Both the position numbers and the translations under genes were made by a program. Below, piece after piece: positions 1-7,955 of a stretch of 64,000 bases of DNA. Each line of letters opens with the position of its first letter. The stretch's first letter is position 1. Below the pieces are notes generated by a model, which worked only from the letters and a program-made list of their open reading frames with translations, was not told the DNA's origin and did no database searches. This stretch comes from 3-1-20CM-4-69-9 sp963833655 (GTDB lineage: Bacteria > Actinomycetota > Thermoleophilia > Gaiellales > Gaiellaceae), in NCBI GenBank assembly GCA_963833655.1, contig CAWHYL010000007.1:1-64000 (forward strand), in the 5' to 3' direction.

Positions 1-285
1 ATAACCGACCTCCAGCCGAAGCGTTGGGGGATACATCCGGTGTCGGTCTGGAGGTTGAGACCGCTGGCGGCATAACTGTGACGGGTCACGCGCTCACAAC
101 GCGGACAGGCTTCTGATCAGGCCAGCAAGCGGACGCCAGGCCGGCACCGGTCTCTTCGCTCGGACTTATCATTGGAAAGACATCCGCCAGCGGAGTCATT
201 CGCGAATCGAGTCACAAACGAAGAGCACCGACGCCAACCTGACAAACGCTCCAGACGGGACAGCTCACACACTCACAGTTCGCGA

Positions 286-876
286 ATGTCACCAGACCCC
301 GACGTCTCGGCCCGCTACTACGCTCGCCAAGTGAATTTGCGCGCTGAAGCGGTGAGCGATTGGGCGGCGGTGCGGACGGTGCATCTGGCGGCGTTCCCAC
401 ATCATGGGCACGTCGTCGCGAACCTCGTGGACGACCTACGCGACGCTGTGGCCCGAGGCGAGGGCCTTTCACTCGTCGCGGAGGAGCGAGACGAGATCGT
501 GGGCCACGTCATGTTCAGCCCGAGCCTGCTCGACGCGCCGAAGCGCTTGGTGCCCGTGCAGGTGTGAGCCGGATCGGTGTGCTCCCTGCGTGGCAGAACA
601 GCGGCGTAGGGACGACACTGATCCGCCGCGGCCTCGAATTGCTTGCAGATCGCAAGATGCCTCTCGTCTTCCTTGAAGGATCCCCAACGTCACGCACGCT
701 TCGGGTTCCGGCCAGCGCTGAAGCAGGGGTTCAGGAAGCCGTCGCTGCGCATCCCGGATGCGGGGTTCCAGGTGTTCCTGCTGCCCGCCTACGAGCCCTG
801 GATGACGGGCACCCTGGTGTATTCCGAAGCCTTCTGGAGGCACGACCCCGTCGGACTCCGCGACCGAGATGCCTGA
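286..876 (+). pseudogene. GNAT N-acetyltransferase, broken by two frameshifts
   Basis: The gene reads as an acetyl-CoA-dependent N-acetyltransferase of the GNAT fold, but only across two frames. The first frame, from ATG 286, gives the start of the domain (VNLRAEAVSDWAAVRTVHLAAF) and stops at 567. The middle, with the acetyl-CoA loop region GVLPAWQNSGVGTTLIRRGL, is in another frame from about 560 to 690. The end, RKPSLRIPDAGFQVFLLPAY to FWRHDPVGL, returns to the first frame and stops at 876. The order and spacing of the three parts match one intact protein of about 195 residues, so two compensating indels (near 560 and 690) explain it. Sequencing error cannot be excluded. The substrate is unknown. 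Confidence 0.75.
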
Positions 877-1189
877 CGCTCGTCAGCGACGCGACTCATG
901 CCGCTGGGTGTGCGAGGGTGCTTACCCTGAGGAGCCCACGCGCCGACGACGCTGAGCCTCGCCTCTATTCGTCTACCAGACTGAGACAAGCCGGCGACCG
1001 CGGTCGCAGAGATTAGGGTTCTTGCACTTTCTGCACTACGCTAGTCCCTAGAAGTCACGTCAGGCGCAAGGTCGCCCACAGCCAAACGTCTTTGACAGGC
1101 GGGATTGTGGTTTCCGCCAGGGCCAGAAGCTGGCTGCAACGTCTGTGACTTCGGCCACCGGGGAGCTGGCGTACAGTGCGGGTTGCGCG

Positions 1190-1846
1190 ATGGCGATTCC
1201 CTCGCTTCTCAATCGAACCCGAGTGCCGCTCGGACTTCACGATCGCCCCGAGCTGACTGGAACGGCGGTGGAACGTACGGTCGCGGATGCCGTCGGTGAG
1301 GTGCTTGTTCCGCTCACGCGCCGATTGGGGCTCTGGAAGTACATCTGGTGGCCGCTTCCGAGGTGGGATCGATTGAACTTTCAGATGCAGCATCAACAGC
1401 AGACGAATTGGTGCTGGGCCGCGGTCTCGACGAGTGTCGCGCTTTATTACGACTCAGCCAGCACGTGGACGCAGTGCACGGTCGCGAACGGTGAGCTCGG
1501 GCGGTCGGATTGCTGCGGAGTAGGCGCGAGCACGTCTTGCAACGTCTACGGAACTCTCGACACGGCGCTGACGCGCGTTGGCCACCTCGACCACATGGAC
1601 TCGGCCGTTGCTTCGTTCCAGGCCGTGGACGATGAGATCGACGCAGGACGGCCGCTCGGGATCCGGGTCGCGTGGTCTGGCGGTGGCGCCCACTTTCTCA
1701 CGGTCATCGGCTACCTCGAAGGCGCGACGGACTACGTTGCCGTCGATGATCCGATTTACGGGAAGTCGGACTTGACCTACGCGACGCTCGAGACGAGTTA
1801 CCAGGGCTCGGGTACGTGGACGCACAGCTACTACACACAGGCCTAG
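1190..1846 (+). CDS. papain-like cysteine protease (AvrRpt2/C39-like fold)
   Basis: The protein of about 218 residues carries the signature of papain-like cysteine peptidases of the AvrRpt2-like group. The nucleophile motif QQQTNWCWAA has its cysteine near residue 75. It is followed by a histidine in GGGAHFLTVIGY and an acidic residue in VAVDDPIYG, in the usual Cys-His-Asp order. No signal peptide is evident. I chose ATG 1190; a GTG at 1145 would add 15 residues and neither start has a good ribosome site. The next gene starts 8 bases after the stop, so the two probably share a transcript and the second product may be a substrate, inhibitor or delivery partner (inference). The substrate is unknown. 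Confidence 0.75.
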   Translation: MAIPSLLNRTRVPLGLHDRPELTGTAVERTVADAVGEVLVPLTRRLGLWKYIWWPLPRWDRLNFQMQHQQQTNWCWAAVSTSVALYYDSASTWTQCTVANGELGRSDCCGVGASTSCNVYGTLDTALTRVGHLDHMDSAVASFQAVDDEIDAGRPLGIRVAWSGGGAHFLTVIGYLEGATDYVAVDDPIYGKSDLTYATLETSYQGSGTWTHSYYTQA

Positions 1847-1853
1847 GGCCACC

Positions 1854-2456
1854 ATGGGACTGATTATCTCCGACGCACCGCAGGAGTCGCTCGCCGCCCT
1901 TCGCGAGTCGCTGAATGCGCTCGCGACCCGCGGGTCGTTTAGCGATCGCGGTCTACGCGAGGCGCGACCCGAACAGATCAGCGCGACCGTGCCGCATCCG
2001 GTCTTCAACCTCACGCTCAACGGTGCGCGCACGGGGAAGATCGAGGCAGCGCGGCCAACGGGCTGGCGATACCTCCTCGCCGTCGACGAACAGGTCCTTG
2101 CGAGCGCGGAGACCCGCTCGGAAGGCGGGCGCCAAGTGTTCTCGCATGTAAATGTTGGTCCGTTTGTGAGCGGTACCGTCGAAGCGTTGGCTGTTGCGGA
2201 GCGAATCGCAAATGCCGACGAGCGGCAACTCGAACTCCGCATGCTCAACGTTCCAGCGCTCTACCTAATGAGCGTCTGGTTGGAGCCTTCCTCCAAAAAG
2301 GGCGCCGACGATGGCGCGTTCATTCCCATCGCGCCGGCTCCGCCGGGCTTCGAGGCCAACCGCACCTACGATCGTGGCCAGTTCACCGAGGCGCTCGGCT
2401 CCGCTGCAGGGTCGGTACCCGAGGTCGGACGAGACGACACGCAGGGTGGGGGCTGA
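1854..2456 (+). CDS. uncharacterised protein paired with the papain-like protease
   Basis: I do not recognise this 200-residue protein. It is soluble, without signal peptide or membrane segment, and has a mixed alpha/beta character. The first half includes a beta-rich stretch (FNLTLNGARTGKIEAARPTGWRYLLAVDEQ), and the C-terminal 40 residues are Pro/Gly rich and probably disordered. It starts 8 bases after the stop of the cysteine protease. This tight spacing is the main clue to function and suggests a co-produced partner, but nothing in the sequence shows which role. The start ATG 1854 overlaps no other signal and has only a weak purine stretch upstream. Confidence 0.6.
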   Translation: MGLIISDAPQESLAALRESLNALATRGSFSDRGLREARPEQISATVPHPVFNLTLNGARTGKIEAARPTGWRYLLAVDEQVLASAETRSEGGRQVFSHVNVGPFVSGTVEALAVAERIANADERQLELRMLNVPALYLMSVWLEPSSKKGADDGAFIPIAPAPPGFEANRTYDRGQFTEALGSAAGSVPEVGRDDTQGGG

Positions 2457-3330
2457 GCAGCCGCGGGCCTGCTCGCAGAGGGCGCCATCGAGCTAGATCG
2501 CAGGGAGAACGGCGTGTTTCGGGGCCCGAAAAGAGATTGCTGCACGGGTCGACGCACTACGCATTGAACAGCTATGAGCCACAGTTCGCGATTCGTTCGA
2601 GGTTCTCTCCAAGCGTGGGACCGAGACCGATCCAGCGCCGCGCGTCGAAGCACACGCTTCACCCCGATCTACCAACCGTGCTACCAAACTGAGAGAAGCT
2701 GGCAGAACTAAGGACGCCTCAAACCGCTTGAACAAGCGGCACAAGTGTCAGGGCACAACGTAGCGGCGTTATCGCACCCAGGAGGTCGTTCCTACCCGCC
2801 GGGCTCGCGCCGGCTTCTGCCGAGTGGGATGAAGGTCTCGAAGTGACTGGGACCGACACGAGCAAGCGGAGTTTCTGGTAATCACGCGCGCGCGCGCGTG
2901 AAACAACTAACTCGGATCCAACCAACTCGGATCCGCCCAGACCGCCGGTTCGGGTAATCGGGAGCTGCCGAAAGAACTGCGAGCTCCAGCGCGGGGTCTC
3001 CGCGTGAACGGCCTACTCAGCGCTGTGCTGCGTGGCTGCTCGATGAATCAGGTCGTTGGCGCATGCGACCACGCGGCAGCTTCGATGGCATCATTCAGAT
3101 TGCCCCGCGAAAGTCGCCGATCGTGCTAGACCCGGAAGCGGGGCGGCCCTCGTTCGTCGCGCTGGCACGGCCGCAATGCTGGCGCGCCTCCCCTGCGAGG
3201 GCCTCCCCTACTAGTAGTGCCCGACGCAGGTGAGAACACGCACCACGCAACGAAGGCTTTACGAAAAGTTCAGAGACGTACATTGCGCCTGAGGCCCGTT
3301 AAGCCCGCGCGCCGGGAATGCCGCCCCGGG
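2457..3330. other. non-coding stretch with a CG dinucleotide tract
   Basis: I see no convincing gene in these 874 bases. The stretch holds an alternating CG tract at 2885-2898 that is nearly a perfect palindrome with its flanks. Right after it the element AACTCGGATCC occurs twice between 2909 and 2935. The CG tract and 9 flanking bases (2887-2907) recur in inverse orientation at 38619-38639. Confidence 0.5.
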
Positions 3331-3450
3331 TCAGTCGCTGCGCTCGTCAAGAAGACGCAGTGCCTCATGTGCCCAGTCGGCGACGTACTGGCGCCGGCGT
3401 TGTTTGTCGTCAGTCTCAAAACGATTTTGAGACTCGTCTTCAGTCGCCAT
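3331..3450 (-). CDS. possible 39-residue hydrophilic protein
   Basis: A short reading frame encodes a charged, helix-prone peptide (QRRRQYVADWAHEALRLLDE near the end). An AGGAG motif sits just before the ATG, although the spacing of two bases is tight. It is divergent from the small gene that starts at 3521. No family is recognised. Length and weak signals make this only a possible gene. Confidence 0.3.
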   Translation of the reverse strand: MATEDESQNRFETDDKQRRRQYVADWAHEALRLLDERSD

Positions 3451-3520
3451 CGCTCCTGAGATCATGCCACTGCGCGGCGCAAAGACGGCGCGGTGGCACG
3501 CCACCGGCATAATCGGGCTT

Positions 3521-3742
3521 ATGCCCGAGTGGATGGATATCCCTGATTGGGTGGAAGAGATGTTCGGCCCCATTCGCCGAAGATCCCTCGAAGCGAACGC
3601 GCCGCTTGTGGAGAAGCTCGGCGTCAGCAGGGCCGAGCTCAAACGACTCGTCTCGCTCTGTCGCGAGCGACCCGACCTCGTTTCGCCTGATCTTAGGCGA
3701 GCGGTGGGCATGACGGCCCTTCGCGGGGCTACGCGGCTCTAG
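3521..3742 (+). CDS. small uncharacterised protein ending at the IS481 insertion site
   Basis: The 73-residue product begins MPEWMDIPDWVEEMFGPI and is acidic at the N-terminus, then basic and helical (VSRAELKRLVSLCRERPDLV). I do not recognise a family. A longer frame opens at 3464, but ATG 3521 fits the change in residue composition better. Its stop codon TAG is part of the CTAG target sequence of the neighbouring IS481 element. Because CTAG would have been present before insertion, the stop is probably original and the gene is not truncated, but the insertion lies exactly at its 3' end and could affect its transcript. Confidence 0.45.
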   Translation: MPEWMDIPDWVEEMFGPIRRRSLEANAPLVEKLGVSRAELKRLVSLCRERPDLVSPDLRRAVGMTALRGATRL

Positions 3743-4680
3743 CTGTACTGCCCACAGACGTTGTGAACGCGGCTGATTGGGGGTCGGTCGCCGATTGAGC
3801 TGTGCGGGCGTCTGCGGTTGTAGTAGCGGATGAAGCTTTGCAGGCTGCGGGCGCGGCTGTTGGAGTTGGGCCAGGTGCGGCTGTAGGCCCATTCGTCCTG
3901 GAGTGTGCGGATGAAGCGTTCGACCTTGCCGTTCCAGCGTGGGGTGTAGATCGGGGTACGGATGTGGTCGATCGAGTGAGCGGCTAGGAGTTCGCTAAAA
4001 CGGCGGCTGCGCCGGTAGACGAGCGCGTTGTCGGTCATCACGGCCGTGGGCGGTTCGAGGCCGAGCTCGGCGAAGAAGCGCAGCGCGCGCTCGAGCGTGC
4101 GCGTGTTGGTCTCGGCGTCCTCGCGTGGGTGCAGCTCGACGTAGACGAGGCGGCTGTGATCGTCGAGGACGCAGTGGAGGTAGTCGTAGCCGATGCCGCG
4201 GCTGCGGTCGTGCTCGACCCTGCTGCCGGTCGCGCGGTGGCCGGGAACACGGAACCGGCCGAGCTTCTTTACGTCCATGTGCAGCAACGCGCCCGGCCGC
4301 GACCACTCGTAGCGGCGGTAGCTCTGCCGCTGTCCGCGCGCCCGGCGCGAGAGACCGTGCCGGCGCAGCACCTTCCAAATCGTTGAGCGCGCCCGCTGCA
4401 CGATCCCGGCCAGCCGCCCGGGGCCGAGATTCGTCTCGCGACGGGCGCGCAGGATCGGCTCTTCCTCCGCCGCCGTCAGACGCCGCGGCTGCCGCAGCGG
4501 ACGAGAAGAACGATCAGCAAGAGAACCTCCATCGACCGCCCGGTGCCACCAGCGATGCGCGGTGGCGGGCGAGACTCCGAAAGCAGCCGCGGCTGCCCTC
4601 ATCGACGCGCCCGACTCGATTGCCAGCACCAGCTGACGACGCCCGGCCAGTCCGAGCTTCGCGTTAGCGTGCAGATTCAT
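3739..4680 (-). CDS. IS481-family DDE transposase
   Basis: This 313-residue transposase has an N-terminal helix-turn-helix region (residues 10-60, MRAAAAAFGVSPATAHRWW) followed by the rve integrase-like core. The catalytic acids are visible as D136 in LLHMDVKKLGRF, D217 in AVMTDNALVY and E254 in WNGKVERFIRTL. The start ATG at 4680 (MNLHANAKLG) is the usual family start; a longer frame begins at 4728 inside the terminal region. The stop codon TAG is formed from the CTAG target duplication outside the inverted repeat, so the gene uses host sequence to end translation. No frameshift or missing catalytic residue is seen. Confidence 0.92.
   Translation of the reverse strand: MNLHANAKLGLAGRRQLVLAIESGASMRAAAAAFGVSPATAHRWWHRAVDGGSLADRSSRPLRQPRRLTAAEEEPILRARRETNLGPGRLAGIVQRARSTIWKVLRRHGLSRRARGQRQSYRRYEWSRPGALLHMDVKKLGRFRVPGHRATGSRVEHDRSRGIGYDYLHCVLDDHSRLVYVELHPREDAETNTRTLERALRFFAELGLEPPTAVMTDNALVYRRSRRFSELLAAHSIDHIRTPIYTPRWNGKVERFIRTLQDEWAYSRTWPNSNSRARSLQSFIRYYNRRRPHSSIGDRPPISRVHNVCGQYS
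3743..3769. repeat. terminal inverted repeat of the IS481 element, transposase 3' side
   Basis: These 27 bases pair with 4753-4779 in inverse orientation at 22 of 27 positions; the inner nine bases, TTGTGAACG, are identical. If the true ends are TG...CA, the element would run 3744-4778 with a six-base target NCTAGN. Confidence 0.8.
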
Positions 4681-4752
4681 CCCGGCCCTCCTTTGGGAGC
4701 AGGTCTTGGCGGACCCGCACACACTCAAAGGAGGGCCGGATGAACCCTCAGC

Positions 4753-4779
4753 CGTTCACAACCTGTGTAGGCAGCTCAG
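4753..4779. repeat. terminal inverted repeat of the IS481 element, transposase 5' side
   Basis: This is the partner of the repeat at 3743-3769. CTAG follows immediately at 4780-4783, matching the CTAG at 3739-3742 on the other side. Confidence 0.8.
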
Positions 4780-4816
4780 CTAGCCCGCTACCGCGCCGCG
4801 TAAAAGTCGCGGTGAG

Positions 4817-5437
4817 TCAGACGAACTGCTTCACGCGCGGCTTATTGAACGCGCTCTCCCGCTCCAGTTCGTAGCGCCAGTACTCGCGGTTCTCGGTCTT
4901 GACCCAGCCGCGCTCCCCCGGCCGGTAGCGGCTGCTGCGGCGTTTCGCGACGACGCTCTCGAGTTCGTGCGCGCACACAGCCTCGAACAGCGCCTCGCCA
5001 TCGTCGAACGTCTCGGGTGTCTGCCAGTGAACACCGTTTGTGTCGAGTGCTTCGAGTTGCGCGCGCCGCTCAGAGTGCGGCGCCCGCGTCAGGTCGTCGC
5101 CGTCGAGGCTCAGCAGGTCGAACACCATGTACGTCACCGCGATCCCCGGCCGGCGCATCAGCATCCGCTCGCACAGCAGCGGGAAGTCCGGTGAGCCGTC
5201 CGGCCCGAACGCAACGAGCTCGCCGTCGAGCGTCGCCGCGACCGGGAACGCCGACAATTCGGGAACGAGGTCGGTCATGTTCCAACCGCGGCGGCTGCGA
5301 ACGCGCAACGGTGTGCCCTCGGTCGAGACGATCGCCCGGAACCCGTCCCACTTCACCTCGAACGACCAGTCGCCGCGGGTGGGGATCGGCCCGGAGCGGG
5401 CGAGCATCGGCTGAGGAAGCGGCGCCGCAGAAGCCAC
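4817..5437 (-). CDS. minimal ATP-dependent DNA ligase (adenylation domain only)
   Basis: The 206-residue protein has the nucleotidyltransferase motifs of ATP-dependent DNA ligases, which join nicked DNA through an enzyme-AMP intermediate. Motif I is EVKWDG with the AMP-accepting lysine at residue 29. DGELVAFGPDG, VTYMVFDLL, SVVAKRRSSRYRPG and GWVKTE follow in the order of motifs III, IIIa, IV and V. LigC/LigD-type ligases usually continue into an OB-fold domain and reach about 300 residues; this one ends about 30 residues after motif V, so the OB fold is absent. It may be a natural short form or a C-terminally truncated gene. The IS481 element ends only 37 bases beyond its stop codon. Confidence 0.8.
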   Translation of the reverse strand: MASAAPLPQPMLARSGPIPTRGDWSFEVKWDGFRAIVSTEGTPLRVRSRRGWNMTDLVPELSAFPVAATLDGELVAFGPDGSPDFPLLCERMLMRRPGIAVTYMVFDLLSLDGDDLTRAPHSERRAQLEALDTNGVHWQTPETFDDGEALFEAVCAHELESVVAKRRSSRYRPGERGWVKTENREYWRYELERESAFNKPRVKQFV

Positions 5438-5651
5438 GCACCGAGCCTAATACCGAGACGGCCTCCTCAAAGAAGGAGGGTGGAACGTGGCTGAAACGGA
5501 GGGCGCCTCCGCAGCGACGCCCCTCCCGCTTCTTGACCCCTGGTAGGCATCTTCGTCTGTCGATAGCAGCCGCGCTATGACACGAACTGGCTAACTGGTC
5601 GGCCCGAACCCCGTGAAAGGTTGCCACGCGTGGCGCAAACGTGCGTAACCG

Positions 5652-5963
5652 TCATCGACGGAGCATCAGCTTGAGCGTCTTAACGCCAACGTTTCGCCTT
5701 CCGTGGCGAAGCTCCGCGAGCGCCGATGCCGCAAGAGCGACCTCGCTAAGCGGCGGCAACCGCTCGTCGATGAACCGTTGTAGCCAGCGCGACGCGGCCC
5801 GCTCGTAACGCGCCGGATCAGCCTTCGCCAGTAGCTCGCACAGTAGGAGGGCGTCGGCGAGTGACAGTCCACCCATCTCCCGCGCGGCCATCTCCGCGTT
5901 TCGAACGTGGCGGGCGTGGATTGCACGTTGGAAGCGGCCGTGTTCTGTGCCCTGGCTGGTCAT
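5652..5963 (-). CDS. small uncharacterised helical protein (MTSQGT family)
   Basis: The 103-residue product begins MTSQGTEHGRFQRAIHARHV and is mostly amphipathic helix (LSLADALLLCELLAKADPARYERAASRWL). I know this as a recurrent uncharacterised family of high-GC actinobacteria; no function is established. A frame with an earlier start at 6095 exists, but ATG 5963 gives the family-typical N-terminus. Part of this gene and its leader is duplicated at about 6249-6354. A weak hairpin at 5462-5479 lies downstream. Confidence 0.65.
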   Translation of the reverse strand: MTSQGTEHGRFQRAIHARHVRNAEMAAREMGGLSLADALLLCELLAKADPARYERAASRWLQRFIDERLPPLSEVALAASALAELRHGRRNVGVKTLKLMLRR

Positions 5964-6248
5964 CGGGAGATGCCGCTGGGGCAACGGCGCGACCAATACT
6001 GACAGGGCGGCTGAACAGAGCCCGATGTGGAAGCCTGCCTCGGTGCTTGTGCTAACCGGGAAATGGCCTCTTAAGAGAAGAGTCCTCTCGGGCAATTTGA
6101 CCTAAGTGGGTCACACGAATCGCGCAGGACGGCCATACCGTGACCATCGGGCGGTTTGCTTCCGTCGTCGGCCCTGTTCTCCCCGCTGGGTAGGCGCGGC
6201 TTGGCGTAAGCGGCCGCTCCTTCAGCGGCTTTGGATCCCTCTGGTGCA

Positions 6249-6354
6249 GCCAGCTCCGCATTCCCGACGTGCCGAGCGTGGATTGCCCGCTGGGAACCGT
6301 CCGTGTGGTGTGCCCTGGCTGGTCATCGCGATTGGATGCCGCTGGGGCGACGGC
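6249..6354 (-). pseudogene. decayed duplicate of the MTSQGT-family gene 5' end
   Basis: These bases closely repeat about 5888-5990, covering the first 25 or so codons of the gene at 5652-5963 and about 20 bases of its leader. The duplicate still reads MTSQGTPHGRF and then goes out of frame. No downstream part of the gene follows. It is a partial duplication that has lost coding capacity. Confidence 0.6.
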
Positions 6355-6400
6355 CGTTTCGGACAATCGCGGCGCCTCTCGGACCGCATTACCCTGTCCC

Positions 6401-6577
6401 ATGAGGATGGGGCGGCTAGTTGTGAATGAGCGTGTGGTCCGGTGCGTGGAATGCCTGCGGGTCTGGCCCTTCCTGAACGGTGAGCGTTGGCGCGCCTACT
6501 GGATCGACGACGGCCCCGAAGAAAAGCTGCTGTTCTACTGCCCCGAGTGCTCCGAGCGGGAGTTCGGTCGCCACTAG
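6401..6577 (+). CDS. small zinc-ribbon-like protein
   Basis: The 58-residue protein has two CxxC pairs, CVEC near residue 15 and CPEC near residue 48, separated by about 30 residues. This is the layout of a zinc ribbon that would bind one metal ion. The middle, NGERWRAYWIDDGPEEKLLF, is rich in aromatic and acidic residues. It sits 60 bases upstream of the PAS-LuxR regulator on the same strand. I chose ATG 6401 because upstream codons belong to the duplicated region of the opposite strand. Function unknown; binding to nucleic acid or protein is the usual role of such ribbons. Confidence 0.6.
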   Translation: MRMGRLVVNERVVRCVECLRVWPFLNGERWRAYWIDDGPEEKLLFYCPECSEREFGRH

Positions 6578-6637
6578 CTAACCGCGCCGGTAGCTCGAAC
6601 TTGCGCCGGAGTTGCGCGAGTACGAAACTCGAAGCCA

Positions 6638-7219
6638 ATGTCCGAGCTCAAGTCCCTTGGCGGCGAGGTGGAAGATGCAATCGACCGGGTCCGTGTCCCC
6701 GCCTACGTGATCGACCGCCACGGGATCATCCGCTGGCTGAACCCAGCAGCACGCAAGCTCGTTGGGGACGTTCGCGGCCGCCAACTCACCTCTGTCGTCG
6801 CACCCGAGGAGTCGCAGCGGGCACGGAGGATCTTTACCCGGAACCTGCTCGGGCCCTCAGCCGGCTCGGATAACAAGGGGGTGCTCATCGACGCCGATGG
6901 CGAGCGCGTCTCCGTCGAGCTCAGCGCAGTTCCTCTTCGCAAGGGTGGCCGTGTGATCGGTGTCTTCGGGCAGGTCAAGGACATCGAGGACGACGAGCCG
7001 CCCCGGCCGCCGCATCCGCACCTGACGGCGAGGCAGGCGGAGGTGCTGCGCCTGCTCGAGCACGGCCGCTCGACCGAGCAGATCGCGCACGAGCTTCACC
7101 TCAGCAGCGAGACGGTGCGGAACCACATCCGCCGGCTCATGCGCACGCTCAACGCTCACTCGCGGCTAGAGGCCGTCGCGATCGGACGGCGAGAGCATGT
7201 TACTAGCGGCTTGATGTGA
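6638..7219 (+). CDS. PAS-domain LuxR-type transcription regulator
   Basis: This 193-residue regulator has a PAS sensor domain (about residues 15-120; VPAYVIDRHGIIRWLNPAARKL and GVFGQVKDI) and a C-terminal LuxR/FixJ helix-turn-helix (about 127-185; LTARQAEVLRLLEHGRSTEQ then LHLSSETVRNHIRRLM). Such proteins sense a small ligand, redox state or light through PAS and bind DNA through the C-terminal domain. No conserved cysteine or histidine for flavin or haem stands out, so the signal is unknown. No receiver domain is present. The gene ends at a strong hairpin at 7337-7364. Its target genes cannot be named from context. Confidence 0.85.
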   Translation: MSELKSLGGEVEDAIDRVRVPAYVIDRHGIIRWLNPAARKLVGDVRGRQLTSVVAPEESQRARRIFTRNLLGPSAGSDNKGVLIDADGERVSVELSAVPLRKGGRVIGVFGQVKDIEDDEPPRPPHPHLTARQAEVLRLLEHGRSTEQIAHELHLSSETVRNHIRRLMRTLNAHSRLEAVAIGRREHVTSGLM

Positions 7220-7336
7220 AACTCATCGCGTCTCGCGGCGGCTGCGGCCTTTCCCACGCCGAGTAGCAAGGACTCAGTCGGGCAGAAGGTCGTCGGGACT
7301 CACCTGCGGTCTTGACCATGGCCGACCGTCAGGCGA

Positions 7337-7364
7337 GAGGACGCTCGCCCAGGCGAGCGTCCTC
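7337..7364. terminator. bidirectional terminator between converging genes
   Basis: A 13-base perfect inverted repeat (GAGGACGCTCGCC and its complement) with almost no loop lies between the ends of the PAS-LuxR gene and the DUF6326-like gene. No long T tract follows, as is common in high-GC actinobacteria. Confidence 0.7.
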
Positions 7365-7375
7365 GTCCCAATCCA

Positions 7376-7810
7376 TTACGGTGTGGGTTGCGCCACGAGG
7401 GCACCAGCACTAGCGGGCTGAACCTCGGCCTGCGACGGATCCTCGGCGTTAGTCCACCCCCACGCATACCGGACGATGATCGCCGTGGTGCCGATCAAGA
7501 CGATCGACAGAAATGCGTAGGCCAGCGTCGGGGTTCCAACAAAGAGTGTCGCGACCTGCACAGCCGTCAGAAATATCCCGGCACCGATGTTCGCTCTGCG
7601 GTTCGCCCGATACTTGAGTAGGCGTGACAGCACGATCATCACGATCGAGATCTCGACCAAGACGGCGGCACCAAGGAGGAACAGCTGGGTGAAGTGAACC
7701 TCCGGCTTGTGGTTTATGAAGACGCTGTAGTACAGCGTTGTGATGTCGATGTAGGCGGCGTTGAACATGTAGAAGATCCAAAGCAGCGAGAGCTTGGACT
7801 TCATATCCAT
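7376..7810 (-). CDS. DUF6326-like four-helix membrane protein
   Basis: The 144-residue protein begins MDMKSKLSLLWIFYMFNAAY and has about four hydrophobic segments, with the charged spacer KYRANRRANIG between the second and third. This is the pattern of the DUF6326 family, whose function is not known. A longer frame opens at 7906, but its first 32 residues are not membrane-like, so I chose ATG 7810. It lies downstream of two other small membrane-protein genes on the same strand, separated by 145 bases. Confidence 0.7.
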   Translation of the reverse strand: MDMKSKLSLLWIFYMFNAAYIDITTLYYSVFINHKPEVHFTQLFLLGAAVLVEISIVMIVLSRLLKYRANRRANIGAGIFLTAVQVATLFVGTPTLAYAFLSIVLIGTTAIIVRYAWGWTNAEDPSQAEVQPASAGALVAQPTP

Positions 7811-7955
7811 TTGAGACCCCAGACCCCGTCGACGGCCAGCAGGCTGATCCCGCGACCATCCGGCAGATAGGAGAACCACACTACGCCCGACGAGCAGCGC
7901 ATACAAGAGTCCGCTAAGAAGCCCCAGACCCTCCTAGCGCGCCGATGCGCGGACG

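Larger units (their letters stand above)
3743..4779 (-). mobile_element. IS481-family insertion sequence, apparently complete
   Basis: A single transposase gene lies between inverted repeats at 3743-3769 and 4753-4779, which match at 22 of 27 positions. CTAG sits directly outside both ends (3739-3742 and 4780-4783) and looks like the target duplication. IS481 elements are known to prefer a CTAG-centred target, which agrees. The length of about 1.04 kb is usual for the family. Intact ends and an intact transposase suggest a recent and possibly still mobile copy. Confidence 0.85.
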
